Shown here: piece after piece, positions 17,804 to 27,320 of the stretch | How positions within the stretch are numbered: the stretch's first letter is position 1 | Layout: the number at the start of each line of letters is the position of its first letter | Assembly: GCF_004134905.2 (NCBI RefSeq) | Contig: NZ_SDPQ02000003.1 | Span: 124,001-188,000 of the forward strand | Direction: 5' to 3' | DNA: 64,000 nt | Origin: Aeromicrobium ginsengisoli | Lineage (GTDB): Bacteria > Actinomycetota > Actinomycetes > Propionibacteriales > Nocardioidaceae | Program-made: the position numbers and the translations under genes | The notes under the pieces: generated by a model | What the model saw: only the letters and a program-made list of their open reading frames with translations | Database searches by the model: none | Told to the model about the DNA's origin: nothing

Positions 17804-18210
17804 CAGGTGATGAGGTGCGAGTGGTAGTCGGGGATCTCGAGGTCGCTCCGCAGGATGCAGAACTCGTTGCCTTCGGGGTCGGCGAGCACCATCCAGCCGA
17901 GGCCCTGCGGCGTGCGGAGGTCGGACACGACGGCCGCGCCGAGCGCCAGCACGCGCTCGATCTCGTCCTTCTGGGTGACGTCGGTCGGTCGCAGGTCGAG
18001 GTGGATGCGGTTCTTGACCTGCTTGTCGTCGGGCACCTCGACGAACAGCAGCCGGGTCCGGCCGTCGCGCGAGAAGATCATGCACTCCTCGTGGCCGGGC
18101 TCGTTGGGGTCGCGCGGGTCCTGCTGCATGTCGAGCACCTGGGCCCACCACACGGACTGCGCGTGAGCGTCACGGCAGTCGATCGTCGTGTGCGAGATCC
18201 GGCTCGTCAT
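17803..18210 (-). CDS. VOC-superfamily protein (glyoxalase-like)
   Basis: About 135 residues (MTSRISHTTIDCRDAHAQ...). A single glyoxalase/bleomycin-resistance fold: paired beta-alpha-beta repeats with RIHLDLRPTD and the C-terminal VLADPEGNEFCIL, the usual position of a metal-ligand Glu. The role in the cell cannot be told from sequence; candidates are a lyase, an isomerase or a binding protein. An alternative ATG at 18217-18219 adds three residues. It overlaps the amidohydrolase start and follows the methyltransferase gene by 40 bp, so the three genes are probably co-transcribed. Confidence 0.82.
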   Translation of the reverse strand: MTSRISHTTIDCRDAHAQSVWWAQVLDMQQDPRDPNEPGHEECMIFSRDGRTRLLFVEVPDDKQVKNRIHLDLRPTDVTQKDEIERVLALGAAVVSDLRTPQGLGWMVLADPEGNEFCILRSDLEIPDYHSHLIT

Positions 18211-18250
18211 GGTTTCCATCTGACCACACGCCGGGGACCACGGCGATCCG

Positions 18251-19102
18251 TCATGTGAGGCTCTCGGCGAGCGCGGCGATGTCGGCCGGGCCGATGCGGC
18301 AGCACCCTCCGACGTACGCGACACCCGCGTCGAGCCAGCCCGGCACGAGCGCCAGGTCGTAGGACGAGTCACCGTGCCACGTGTGGGCGGCGCTGTCCCA
18401 GGTCTGGCCGCTGTTGGGGTAGGCGACGCCGGGCTTGCCGGTGACGGCGCCGGCGATCCGGACGGCGGCGAGGACGTCTGCCGGCGCGCAGCAGTTGACG
18501 CCGGTGGCGATCACCGAGTCCGTGTCCGCCACGACGGCGAAGGCGTCGGCCAGCGGCTGGCCCGCGCGGGTGGCCTCGCCGTCGATCGTGAACGACAGCC
18601 ACGTGGGTATGCCGATCTGGTCGAGCAGGCCCGCGAGCACGGTCGCCTCCTCGAGGTCGGGGATCGTCTCGACCGCGAACAGGTCGGGCTCGGCCGTCGC
18701 GAGCAGCTCGAGCCGCGGTCCGTGGAAGTCGTAGAGCTCAATGGGGCTGAGACCGTAGCGCCCGGTGTACTCCGACCCGTCCGCGAGCACGGCGCCGTAG
18801 GGCCCCACGGAGGCCGCGACCAGACGGCCGGGACCCTCATCGCGTACGTCACGGGCAATCGCAACGCTGAGGCAGATCAGTGCCTCGGCCTCGGGGATCG
18901 TCATGCCGGCGCGGACGAATCCGGGCACGCTCGCCTGGTAGCTCGCGGTCGTGGCGACCCCGGCACCGGCCTCGAAGTAGGCGCGATGGACGGCGGCGAT
19001 CTCGTGCGGCGCGTCGCGCAGGAGCTCGGCGGTCCAGAGGTCCGACGACAGGTCGTGCCCGCGTTGCTCGAGCGCGTTGGACAGCCCGCCGTCGATGATC
19101 AT
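18251..19102 (-). CDS. mmuM: Homocysteine S-methyltransferase
   Basis: 283 residues from the ATG at 19100-19102 (MIIDGGLSNALEQRGHDL). It transfers a methyl group, usually from S-methylmethionine, to homocysteine to make methionine. The zinc-binding Cys residues are visible in GVNCCAP and GGCCRIGP, with the barrel start DGGLSN and the ETIPDLEEA segment. Length fits the short MmuM class rather than the MetH domain. It is 14 bp downstream of the response regulator; this proximity may be read-through rather than shared function. S-methylmethionine use is inferred. Confidence 0.9.
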   Translation of the reverse strand: MIIDGGLSNALEQRGHDLSSDLWTAELLRDAPHEIAAVHRAYFEAGAGVATTASYQASVPGFVRAGMTIPEAEALICLSVAIARDVRDEGPGRLVAASVGPYGAVLADGSEYTGRYGLSPIELYDFHGPRLELLATAEPDLFAVETIPDLEEATVLAGLLDQIGIPTWLSFTIDGEATRAGQPLADAFAVVADTDSVIATGVNCCAPADVLAAVRIAGAVTGKPGVAYPNSGQTWDSAAHTWHGDSSYDLALVPGWLDAGVAYVGGCCRIGPADIAALAESLT

Positions 19103-19116
19103 GCGTCCAGTCTGGC

Positions 19117-19791
19117 TCAGCCCGGCGGATCCGCACTGACCAGGCCGGACTGGTAGGCCACCACGACGAGCTGGGCCCGGTCGCGGGCGTCGAGCTTGAT
19201 CATGGCCCGGTTGACGTGCGTCTTGGCGGTCAGCGGGCTGACGAACAGCTGCTCGGCGATCTCGTCGTTGGACAGCCCCTGGGCGACGAGCCCGACGACC
19301 TCGCGCTCGCGCCGCGTCAGCACCTCGAGCTCCGCCGGCGTCGCCGCCGGGCGGCCGGAGGGCTGGGCCAGAAACGTGGTGATGAGGCTCCGGGTCGCAC
19401 GCGCGGACAGCAGGGCGTCGCCGACGGCGACCGTACGGATCGCGGCGAGGAGCTCCTCGGTCTCGACGCCCTTGCCGACGAACCCGCTCGCGCCGGCCCG
19501 CAACGCCTCGATCAGGTAGTCGTCGGTCTCGAACGTCGTCACCACGAGCACCTTGACGCCGGCGAGGTCGTCGTCGGCGCAGATCGCGCGGGTCGCCTCC
19601 AGGCCGTCCATCTCCGGCATGCGTACGTCCATCACGATGACGTCGGCCCGGGTGCTGCGCGCCAGCTCGACGGCCTCCTTGCCGGTGGCCGCCTCGCCCA
19701 CCACCTCGAGCTCGGGGTCGGACTCGATGAGGACACGGAAGCCGCTGCGGATCAGCGCCTGGTCGTCGGCGAGCAGCACGCGGATCGTCAT
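19117..19791 (-). CDS. NarL/LuxR-family response regulator
   Basis: 224 residues. Receiver domain at 1-120 with the acidic pocket LLADDQ and the phospho-acceptor Asp near residue 55 (VIVMDVRMPEMDG), then a LuxR helix-turn-helix at about 155-215 (LTRREREVVGLVAQGLSNDEIAEQL). Its ATG overlaps the sensor kinase stop (19788-19791), so the two are translated together. The target is probably the MMPL exporter operon at its 5' side. Confidence 0.94.
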   Translation of the reverse strand: MTIRVLLADDQALIRSGFRVLIESDPELEVVGEAATGKEAVELARSTRADVIVMDVRMPEMDGLEATRAICADDDLAGVKVLVVTTFETDDYLIEALRAGASGFVGKGVETEELLAAIRTVAVGDALLSARATRSLITTFLAQPSGRPAATPAELEVLTRREREVVGLVAQGLSNDEIAEQLFVSPLTAKTHVNRAMIKLDARDRAQLVVVAYQSGLVSADPPG

Positions 19792-20948
19792 ACGGCGGGC
19801 TCGAAGGGCAGCCGGGCGGCGACGAGCCAGGCGTCGCCGTCGATCGAGGTGGAGACCGTGCCGCCGACCGCCTTGGCTCGCTCATGCATGCCCTCGAGAC
19901 CGTGGCCCGAGCGGCCGGGCGAGGCGCCTTCAGGGCACGGGTTGGCGATGTCGATCGCCAGGGCGCCCGGCTCGAACGTGAAGTCGAGTGTTGCGGTGCC
20001 GAGTCCGTGCTTGTGGGCGTTGGTGAGCCCTTCCTGCACGAGCCTGTAGGCGACGAGCTCGACCGCCGGCGGCATCGCCTCGGGCACGCCGTCCGCCCGT
20101 ACGTCGACCGAGAGGCCGGACGCGGAGAACGAGTCGATCAGCGAGGTGAGCCCACCGAGGCCCGGCGCGGGCGCCGTGGGGGTGATGGGCTCGTCGGGCT
20201 GGCGGAGCACGTCGAGCAGGCCACCCAGCTCGTCGAGCACCGAGCCGCTGGCCCGGCGGATGTGCGCGATGGCTTCGTGCGCCTCGGCCGGCTTGGTGTC
20301 GAGGAGGTGGTCGGCGACGCCGGCCTGCACGTGCACGACGGCGATGTGGTGTGCCACGACGTCGTGCAGCTCGCGGGCGATGCGCAGGCGCTCGGCGACG
20401 ACCCGGCGGCGGGCCTCCTCCTCGCGGGTCTCCTCGGCGTCGATCGCCCGCTGCTCGACCTCCGCGAACCACTCCTGGCGCGAGCGGATGGCGGCACCCA
20501 TCGCTGCCGCGAACCCGCTCCACGCGAACGCCGAGACGTTCTCGAACCTCACCACGGAGCCGATGCCGATGGCCGATCCGGCGCCGAGGGCGAAGCCGCT
20601 GACCAACCACGCCATGATCGACATCCTGCGGTCGGCGGCGTAGTAGGACACCGTGCTGATCGCGATGAACGCCGCGGTGAGCACCAGCGACTTGCCTTCT
20701 TGCATCGAGATCACGACGGCTGATCCGACGACCACGATCGCGAACACGGGGATCGGCCGCCGTCGCCTGAACACGAGGGCGCCGAACACGATCGCCTCGA
20801 AGGCGTAGACGATCCCCGGACCGCTCGACGGCTGCACGTGATCATTGGGGACGAACACCGCGAGCAGGAAGAGCGCGAGAGCCAGCACGGCGTCAGCCGC
20901 GAGGGGATGACACCGTGCCTGCTCGACGAGCTCTTCCTTCAGCTTCAC
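19788..20948 (-). CDS. NarL-type sensor histidine kinase
   Basis: 386 residues. About five N-terminal membrane helices (residues 20-155) with very short external loops, suggesting intramembrane sensing. Then a HisKA_3 dimerisation region with the phospho-acceptor His in RIARELHDVVAHHIAVV, and an HATPase domain with AYRLVQEGLTNAHKH and GHGLEGMHERA. It lies 12 bp downstream of the MMPL gene and overlaps the regulator gene. Confidence 0.93.
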   Translation of the reverse strand: MKLKEELVEQARCHPLAADAVLALALFLLAVFVPNDHVQPSSGPGIVYAFEAIVFGALVFRRRRPIPVFAIVVVGSAVVISMQEGKSLVLTAAFIAISTVSYYAADRRMSIMAWLVSGFALGAGSAIGIGSVVRFENVSAFAWSGFAAAMGAAIRSRQEWFAEVEQRAIDAEETREEEARRRVVAERLRIARELHDVVAHHIAVVHVQAGVADHLLDTKPAEAHEAIAHIRRASGSVLDELGGLLDVLRQPDEPITPTAPAPGLGGLTSLIDSFSASGLSVDVRADGVPEAMPPAVELVAYRLVQEGLTNAHKHGLGTATLDFTFEPGALAIDIANPCPEGASPGRSGHGLEGMHERAKAVGGTVSTSIDGDAWLVAARLPFEPAV

Positions 20949-20960
20949 GTGCTCAGCCTG

Positions 20961-23159
20961 TCACGCCCTCGCAGGTTGGTCGACGGTGTCGAGCTCCGCG
21001 ATCTCAGCAACGGGGGCGTCCTCCATCGGCTCGACCGACAGGTGCGGCATGCGGCGGTCGATCCACGCCGGCAGCCACCAGTTGGCGGCACCGAACCAGT
21101 GCATCAACGCCGGCACCAGCAGCATGCGGAGGATGAACGCGTCGACCGCGACCGCTGCCGCCAGGCCTATGCCGAACTCGGCGATCACGCGTTGACCCTC
21201 GAACACGAACGCGATGAACACACTGATCATGATCAGCGCCGCAGCGGTGATGACCCGGCCGGTCTCGCTCTGGCCGACGACCACGGCCCGCCGGTTGTCC
21301 TTGGTGTGGGTCCACTCCTCGTGCATACGGCTGACGAGGAAGACCTGGTAGTCCATCGACAGGCCGAACAGGATCGCCAACATGATGACCGGCAGGAACG
21401 CCTCGACCGGGCCCTCCTTGCCGATGCTCACGAGGTCGCCCAGCCAGCCCCACTGGAACACCGCCACGAGCACACCGAATGCCGCGCCGGCCGCCAACAG
21501 GTTCATCAGCGCCGCGGTCAACGGCACGACGATGCTGCGGAACGCGACCATCAGCAGGACACAGCCGAGGGCCACGATGACGCCGAGGAACAGTGGCAGC
21601 TTGCCGGTCAGCACATCGGCGAAGTCGCCGAACGTCGCGGTGCTGCCGCCGACGTACACCTGAAGGGTGCTGCCCTTCTCGGCCGCCGGTATGACGTCGT
21701 CGCGCAAGGTGTCGATCAGCTTGGTCGTCGCCTCGTCCTGCGGCGCGCTCGTGGGCACGACCTGGACGATGCCGACCGTGGCGTCGGCCTTCATGGGCAG
21801 CGCCGTGGCGGCCGCGACGCCCGGGGTCGCCTTGACGTCGGACACCAGGGTCGTCAGCGCCTGCTGGTCACCGGGCGACTTGAGCTCGGCGACGAGCTGC
21901 AGCGGTCCGTTGAAGCCCGGGCCGAAACCGTCAGCCAGCAGGTCGTACGCCTTGCGGGTCGTCGTGTCGGCCGGGTTGTTGCCGGCGTCGGCCGACCCGA
22001 GTCGCAGCGAGAAGAACGGGATGGCCAGGACCGCGATGAGGCCGAGTGCAACGACCGAGACGAACGCCTTGCGCCGCGCGACGAAGCGCGCCCACCGGGC
22101 CCAGATGCCAACCGCCTCGAGCTGCGGGCCCTCGGTGGCGAGGGTCCGGCGCTCGCGGCGGGACAGCAGCCGCATGCCGAACAGGCCGAGGAAGGCCGGG
22201 GTCAGCGTCAACGCCGCCGCGACCGTCCAGAGCACGGTGACCGCGGCCCCGATGCCCATGCCGGCCAGGAAGTCGACGTTGAGCACGAGCAGGCCGAGCA
22301 GGGCGATCACGACGGTGCCACCGGCGAACAGCACCGAGCGACCCGAGGTGTTGAGCGCCTTGATCGCGGATTCCTCCGGTTGCAGCCCCATCTTGAGGCC
22401 GGATCGGTAGCGCGTGACGATGAACAGCGCGTAGTCGATGCCGACGCCCAGGCCGATGAGAGCCGCCAGGGTCGGGGTCACGTCGCTGAGGCTCAGGGTG
22501 TGCGACAGCAGGGCGATCGACATCATCCCGCCGCCGACTCCGGCGATCGCGACGATCAACGGCAGGACCATGCCCAGGAGCGAGCCGAACGCGACGAACA
22601 GGATCACGGCCGCCGCGGCGATGCCGAACAGCTCGGTGCTGCCCGGACCGGCCTGCGTCGCGGAGTCGATCGCCTGGCCGCTCAGCTCGACCTGCAGGCC
22701 GTCGCCGCGCGCGTCCTGCGCCGTGTCGATGACCGCTTCGATGTCCTTGACCGCGAGCTCCTCGGCCTGCTTGTCGAACTGCACCGTCGCGTACGCCGTC
22801 CGGCCGTCCTGGCTGACCTGGCTCGCTCCGGCCTCGTCGTACGGGCTGGTGATGCCGACGACGGAGTTGACCGAGCCGACCTGCTTGAGCATCGCGTCGA
22901 CCCGCGTCTGCACCGCCGGGTCGGTGATCTTGCCCTCGTCGACGTGCAGCACGATCTGGTCGGCGTCGCCGGCGGACTCCGGCAGCGACTTCTGCAACAG
23001 GTCGAGCGCCTTGGTCGACTCCGTGCCCGGCAGGTCGAACGCGTCGGAATAGCTCGTGCCGGCGGCCATCGACGCGCCGCTGACCGCGATCAGCAGGGCG
23101 ACCCAGAAGCCGATGACGGAGAGGCGATGGTTGAAGCACCATCGAGCGAATGCAGCCAT
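20961..23159 (-). CDS. MMPL-family RND-type exporter
   Basis: 732 residues with the duplicated RND layout: helix 1, an external domain (about 40-160), helices 2-6 (about 165-360), a second external domain and helices 8-12. Family motifs include GLGVGIDYALFIVTRYR and LFGLSMDYQVFLVSRMHEEW, which hold the proton-relay Asp-Tyr pairs. MMPL proteins export lipids or hydrophobic drugs. GGAGGATCCCC precedes the ATG. It heads a probable operon with the kinase and regulator, so its expression may respond to membrane stress or a drug. Confidence 0.93.
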   Translation of the reverse strand: MAAFARWCFNHRLSVIGFWVALLIAVSGASMAAGTSYSDAFDLPGTESTKALDLLQKSLPESAGDADQIVLHVDEGKITDPAVQTRVDAMLKQVGSVNSVVGITSPYDEAGASQVSQDGRTAYATVQFDKQAEELAVKDIEAVIDTAQDARGDGLQVELSGQAIDSATQAGPGSTELFGIAAAAVILFVAFGSLLGMVLPLIVAIAGVGGGMMSIALLSHTLSLSDVTPTLAALIGLGVGIDYALFIVTRYRSGLKMGLQPEESAIKALNTSGRSVLFAGGTVVIALLGLLVLNVDFLAGMGIGAAVTVLWTVAAALTLTPAFLGLFGMRLLSRRERRTLATEGPQLEAVGIWARWARFVARRKAFVSVVALGLIAVLAIPFFSLRLGSADAGNNPADTTTRKAYDLLADGFGPGFNGPLQLVAELKSPGDQQALTTLVSDVKATPGVAAATALPMKADATVGIVQVVPTSAPQDEATTKLIDTLRDDVIPAAEKGSTLQVYVGGSTATFGDFADVLTGKLPLFLGVIVALGCVLLMVAFRSIVVPLTAALMNLLAAGAAFGVLVAVFQWGWLGDLVSIGKEGPVEAFLPVIMLAILFGLSMDYQVFLVSRMHEEWTHTKDNRRAVVVGQSETGRVITAAALIMISVFIAFVFEGQRVIAEFGIGLAAAVAVDAFILRMLLVPALMHWFGAANWWLPAWIDRRMPHLSVEPMEDAPVAEIAELDTVDQPARA

Positions 23160-23387
23160 GGGGATCCTCCGAGAGTGGGGCCGCGGAAGAGGGTCGCGGC
23201 AGTGTCATCACCCTCCCGAATCCGACGGGTGGAGCGCGTCCTCCGTACGCCGTGACTCTCGACTACCACGGGGGCAGTACGTGGGAGCGGCACTACACCT
23301 TCGGCAGCAGCACAGGTGACCATGAACCGGGTCCCGGGAGGACCTTCGCCCTTTGCGCTGTCTAACTGCCCGCCCCAGCATGTACTC

Positions 23388-24260
23388 ATGCCGACCCGCA
23401 TCCACCTCAGCCGCATGACGAAGCTCGCCGTCGTCTCGGCGGACCAGCGACCGCTGGGGAGAGTGGTCGACGTCAGCGCGATCCTGTCGGCCGAGACGCC
23501 GCGCTTGCACCACCTGGCGATCGGCACCCGACGTCGGCTCACCCACCTCGTGCCGTGGTCGCTCGTCGCTTCGCGTGACGACCTGCGCATCCGCCTCGCT
23601 GTCGACTCGGATGAACTCGAGCAGTTCCACGTCGCCCGCGGATCGGGGCCTGGCGACATCGCGCTGGACGCCGAGGAGGTCCTGCTCGGCCGGGACGTCC
23701 TCGACTCACAGGTGGTCGACCTGTCGGGTCGCCGCCTCTCGAGGGTTGCGGACGTGCTCCTGGCCGACGACGGGGATGCCCTCGTGGTGGTGGGTGTCGA
23801 CGTGGGGCTCGGCGCGTTGCTGCGTCGACTGGGACTGTCGCGACTGGGCGATCGGATGCAGCCCGCGCTCGTCGACTGGAAGGATCTGCACCTGGCGTCC
23901 GCGCGCGGCCACAGCGTGCAGCTCGCCACTTCGACCGACGGGATGCGCCGTCTCGACCCCGACGCCCTTGCCGAGGTGCTGGCGCGGCTCGCCACCGAGC
24001 CGGCCACCGAGGTCATGCGTGTCGTGGGCCCGACCCGTTCGGCAGCCGCACTCCAAGCCAGCCACGGCGTGCACCGGCGCCGATTGCTGCGCGCACTGCC
24101 TCCGGAGGAGGCGCACCGACTCATCGAGGCCGCACCGCCGGCCGTGGCTCCCGTACTCGCGCAGGCCAGCGAGCAACCACCCGCGAACGGGCGGCGATTC
24201 CGCCGCACGGCCGGCTGGCGGGTCCATCGCCCGCCCACCCCCAAGGCATCCGGTCCGTGA
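23388..24260 (+). CDS. PRC-barrel / MgtE-N domain protein paired with NRAMP gene
   Basis: 290 residues. The N-terminal half resembles PRC-barrel folds (two repeats: LAVVSADQRPLGRVVDV and DLSGRRLSRVADVLL). The C-terminal half (about 190-275) is like the MgtE intracellular N domain, which is the magnesium-sensing part of MgtE channels. There is no membrane segment. The stop overlaps the GTG of the NRAMP gene (24257-24260), so the product is probably the cytosolic partner of that transporter. The ATG at 23388 lacks a good ribosome site and may be leaderless; a start at 23415 is possible. Confidence 0.75.
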   Translation: MPTRIHLSRMTKLAVVSADQRPLGRVVDVSAILSAETPRLHHLAIGTRRRLTHLVPWSLVASRDDLRIRLAVDSDELEQFHVARGSGPGDIALDAEEVLLGRDVLDSQVVDLSGRRLSRVADVLLADDGDALVVVGVDVGLGALLRRLGLSRLGDRMQPALVDWKDLHLASARGHSVQLATSTDGMRRLDPDALAEVLARLATEPATEVMRVVGPTRSAAALQASHGVHRRRLLRALPPEEAHRLIEAAPPAVAPVLAQASEQPPANGRRFRRTAGWRVHRPPTPKASGP

Positions 24261-25543
24261 GGTCCGGGCAGATGTCCCCAGGGATCGCTGGGCGGGCCGA
24301 GGCCACGACCATGACGCGGCGGAAGACACGACTCCTGGCGATCGCCGCGGTCGTCGGGCCGGGGCTGCTCGCGGGGCTCTCCGACGACGATCCTCCCGGC
24401 ATCACGACCTACTCGACGCTCGGTGCCGAGTACGGGTACGAGTTGTTGTGGGTCCTGCTCCTGTCGACGTTCGCCCTGATCGCCTTCCACACGCTCGCCG
24501 TGCGGTTGGGCGTCGTCACGAGTCAGGGACTCATCGGCCTGGTTCGCGACCGGTACGGTCCGCGCGTGGGCGGGGCCGCCCTGCTGCTGCTCCTCGTCGC
24601 GAACCTGGGGACGACCTGCGCCGAGCTGGCCGGGGTGGCGGCCGGATCCGAGCTCTTCGGAGTGAGCCGCTACGTGTCAGTCCCGGTGGTCGCGCTCGGC
24701 GTCACCGTGCTCGTGCTCAGGGGCGCGTTCCACCGCGTCGAACATGTCCTGATGGTGCTCGCCGCGGTCTTCGTGTCGTACGTCGTCGCCGGTTGCGTCG
24801 TCCATCCCCATTGGGCAGAGGCCGCCCAGGGGCTCGTGACCCCGTCGATGCCCATGACCAAGGATGCCGTCGTGATCGTCACGGCGACGGTCGGCACCAC
24901 GCTGGCGCCGTGGGGGCTCAGCTTCATCCAGTCGTACGCCGTCGACAAGAAGCTCCGGGTCGCCGACCTGCGCTACGAGAGGATCGATGTCGTCGTGGGG
25001 TCGGTCCTCACCGGCATCATCGGCTTCTTCGTCGTCGTGGTCTGCGCGGCGACGCTGCACGTCCAACACATCTCGGTGGAATCGGCCGCTGACGCCGCAT
25101 CAGCCCTGGAGCCGCTGGCCGGGACCTCCGCACGACTGCTGTTCGGCGTGGGCATCCTCGGTGCAGCAGTGCTCGCGGCCGCGATCCTCCCGCTGTCCAC
25201 GGCCTACTCCGTCTGCGAGTTCGCCGGGCACGAGGGCGCCCTCGACGACGGGTTCCGGCGAGCGCCCTTCTTCTACGGGACGTACGTGGTCGTGATCGGC
25301 CTCGCGGCTGTCGTCGTCCTGCTGCCGGGCGTCTCGCTCGTCCCGGTCCTCGTGCTCACGCAAGTGCTCAACGCCATCCTGCTGCTGCCCCTGATGGTGC
25401 TCATGCACCGCCTCGCGCGCGACAGGCGGCTGATGGGAGATCACGTCGTCAGCGCGGCGTCATCGATCGTCTACGGCGGCACCATCGTCCTGGTCGGCTC
25501 GTGCGTCGCCGCCCTGCTCGTGGTCTCGCTCCGAGCCGGCTGA
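24257..25543 (+). CDS. NRAMP-superfamily divalent metal transporter, non-canonical
   Basis: 428 residues with about eleven membrane helices. The start is the GTG of the GTGA overlap; MTRRKT (24311) is an alternative. Helix 1 reads GPGLLAGLSDDDPPGITTYS in place of the DPGN of manganese/iron NRAMPs, and helix 6 reads GTTLAPWGLSF with no Met of the MPH motif. This places it in the DDPxGI branch of COG1914, whose metal may be magnesium. Coupling to a MgtE-like protein supports that, but selectivity is inferred. Confidence 0.85.
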   Translation: MRSGQMSPGIAGRAEATTMTRRKTRLLAIAAVVGPGLLAGLSDDDPPGITTYSTLGAEYGYELLWVLLLSTFALIAFHTLAVRLGVVTSQGLIGLVRDRYGPRVGGAALLLLLVANLGTTCAELAGVAAGSELFGVSRYVSVPVVALGVTVLVLRGAFHRVEHVLMVLAAVFVSYVVAGCVVHPHWAEAAQGLVTPSMPMTKDAVVIVTATVGTTLAPWGLSFIQSYAVDKKLRVADLRYERIDVVVGSVLTGIIGFFVVVVCAATLHVQHISVESAADAASALEPLAGTSARLLFGVGILGAAVLAAAILPLSTAYSVCEFAGHEGALDDGFRRAPFFYGTYVVVIGLAAVVVLLPGVSLVPVLVLTQVLNAILLLPLMVLMHRLARDRRLMGDHVVSAASSIVYGGTIVLVGSCVAALLVVSLRAG

Positions 25544-25615
25544 CCCGCCGCAGGAGCCGCCCGCGTCCGGCCGTCGGCCTTCACGGCCGCGCAGTCCCGG
25601 CATACCGTGAGCCGT

Positions 25616-25996
25616 ATGCATGTGATCCACACCACTGGAACCACCCGGCCCGACGGGCGCCTCCTCGACAACATCGAGGGCGCGGCCTACGGCGCCGGGG
25701 TCTCGTTGATCTTCGAGGACAGCGATATCGACGGCGATGGGCCCGACCTGCACCAGCACCCGTACGCCGAGACGTTCGTGATCCGCGGCGGCCGGGCGCT
25801 GTTCACGGTGGCCGGCGAGCAGCTCATGGGCGTCGCCGGACAGGTCCTCGTCGTGCCGAAGCTCACGCCGCACAAGTTCGAGGTCGTGGGACCCGAGCGC
25901 TACATCGCGACCCACATCCACGCGAGCGAGACCTTCATCACCGAATGGCTCGAAGGGCCTCGGGCCCAAGGGGCGGGCACCGGCTCGTCACCGTAG
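25616..25996 (+). CDS. Small single-domain cupin protein
   Basis: 126 residues. One beta-barrel with the cupin signature HQHPYAETFVIRGG (His, His, Glu) and the second motif PHKFEVVG, plus a further HIHASETF near the end. The metal centre looks complete. Substrate unknown. A TACCGT -10-like box ends six bases before the ATG, so translation is probably leaderless; the GTG at 25607 overlaps that box and is less likely. Confidence 0.78.
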   Translation: MHVIHTTGTTRPDGRLLDNIEGAAYGAGVSLIFEDSDIDGDGPDLHQHPYAETFVIRGGRALFTVAGEQLMGVAGQVLVVPKLTPHKFEVVGPERYIATHIHASETFITEWLEGPRAQGAGTGSSP

Positions 25997-26008
25997 CCTC
26001 GAGGGGTC

Positions 26009-27310
26009 ATGGCGACCCATCTGGTCTACCTCCTCGGCGGCGCGGCCCTCCTGCTGGCCGTCGTCCTGCCGAACGCGCTGCGGACCGCTGCGCTGTCGCC
26101 GCCGGTCGTGCTGCTCGGCCTCGGAGCGCTGATCGGGCTGCTGCCCGGCACCGGCGCCTCCGCGTTCTCGCCGATCGCGCATCGCGGGTTCGTCGAGCAC
26201 CTGGCCGAGTTCACGGTGCTCATCGCGCTGATGGGCGTCGGCCTCGCGCTGGACCGGCCACTGAGCCTGCGATCGTTCGAGTCGTGGCGGCGGTGGAGCG
26301 CGACGTGGCGGCTGCTGGCGATCGCGATGCCGCTGTCGATCGCCGGCATCGCCCTGCTGGGCTGGTGGGTCATGGGCCTCGCGCCGTCGGCGGCCCTGCT
26401 GCTGGGCGCCGCGCTGGCGCCGACGGATCCCGTGCTGGCCTCGGACGTGCAGGTCGAGGGACCGACCACGACCGAGGCCGACCAGGACGAGATCGACGAG
26501 GACGACGAGGTGCGGTTCGCCCTCACCTCGGAGGCCGGCCTCAACGACGGGCTGGCGTTCCCGTTCGTGCAGGCGGCGATCCTCCTCGCGGCGAGCGGAT
26601 CATTCGCCGACTGGGGAGCACGGTGGGTGGCCTGGGACCTGGCCGGCAAGGTCGTCGTCGGCGCTGTGATCGGGATCGTGGTCGGCTGGGCGCTGACCAA
26701 GGTCGCGTTCCGATCGAGCCAGCGCTCGCTTCGCACGGCCGACTCCGGCGAGCCGCTGCTGGCGCTGGCCGCCGTGCTGCTCGCGTACGGGCTGACCGAG
26801 GTGGCCGGCGGCTACGGCTTCCTCGCGGTGTTCGCGTGCGCCATGACGCTGCGATCGGCGGAGCGAGGCCACGACTATCACGCACTGATGCATGACGTCA
26901 TCGAGCGGCTCGAGCGGTTGCTGACGCTGATCATCCTGCTGCTGCTCGGTGTCGCGCTCACGAATGGCTTGCTGTCGGCGCTGACCTGGCCGGCGGTGCT
27001 CGTCGCAGTGCTGCTGCTCCTGGTCGTACGCCCGGCGAGCGGGATGCTCGCGCTGTTCGCGGGCCGCTCCGACCTACGGGTCGGCGACAGGAGGATGGGT
27101 CCGCGGGAACGCGCCGCGACGGCGTTCTTCGGGGTGCGCGGAGTCGGCTCGATCTACTACCTGGCGTACGCCACCGGGCACGCCGACTTCCGGGACGTAC
27201 CGCTGCTGTGGTCGACCGTTGCGCTGGCAATCACGCTCTCGGTGATCCTCCACGGCGTCACGGCGACGCCGGCCATGCGCTGGCTGGACGCCAGGCGAGA
27301 CGGGGCTTAA
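26009..27310 (+). CDS. CPA1-type sodium/proton antiporter
   Basis: 433 residues, about twelve membrane helices. The ion-binding segment ALAPTDPVLASDVQV and the later TSEAGLNDGLAFPFVQAAIL are family signatures of NhaP-like exchangers. An acidic cytosolic insert (EADQDEIDEDDE, about residues 158-170) sits between them and could be a pH or ion sensor. No RCK or regulatory tail follows. The start ATG is 12 bp after the cupin stop with GAGGGG in front. It converges with chaA 10 bp away. Confidence 0.9.
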   Translation: MATHLVYLLGGAALLLAVVLPNALRTAALSPPVVLLGLGALIGLLPGTGASAFSPIAHRGFVEHLAEFTVLIALMGVGLALDRPLSLRSFESWRRWSATWRLLAIAMPLSIAGIALLGWWVMGLAPSAALLLGAALAPTDPVLASDVQVEGPTTTEADQDEIDEDDEVRFALTSEAGLNDGLAFPFVQAAILLAASGSFADWGARWVAWDLAGKVVVGAVIGIVVGWALTKVAFRSSQRSLRTADSGEPLLALAAVLLAYGLTEVAGGYGFLAVFACAMTLRSAERGHDYHALMHDVIERLERLLTLIILLLLGVALTNGLLSALTWPAVLVAVLLLLVVRPASGMLALFAGRSDLRVGDRRMGPRERAATAFFGVRGVGSIYYLAYATGHADFRDVPLLWSTVALAITLSVILHGVTATPAMRWLDARRDGA

Positions 27311-27320
27311 GGGACGGCGC

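Noticed and set aside
20838-23255. An 805-codon plus-strand frame opposite the MMPL gene
   Set aside because: Low-complexity Arg/Gln/Asp content; the opposite strand encodes a clear MMPL protein.
23160-23387. The 228-bp divergent gap between the MMPL and MgtE-N genes
   Set aside because: No convincing operator, hairpin or small gene was found beyond the MMPL ribosome site.
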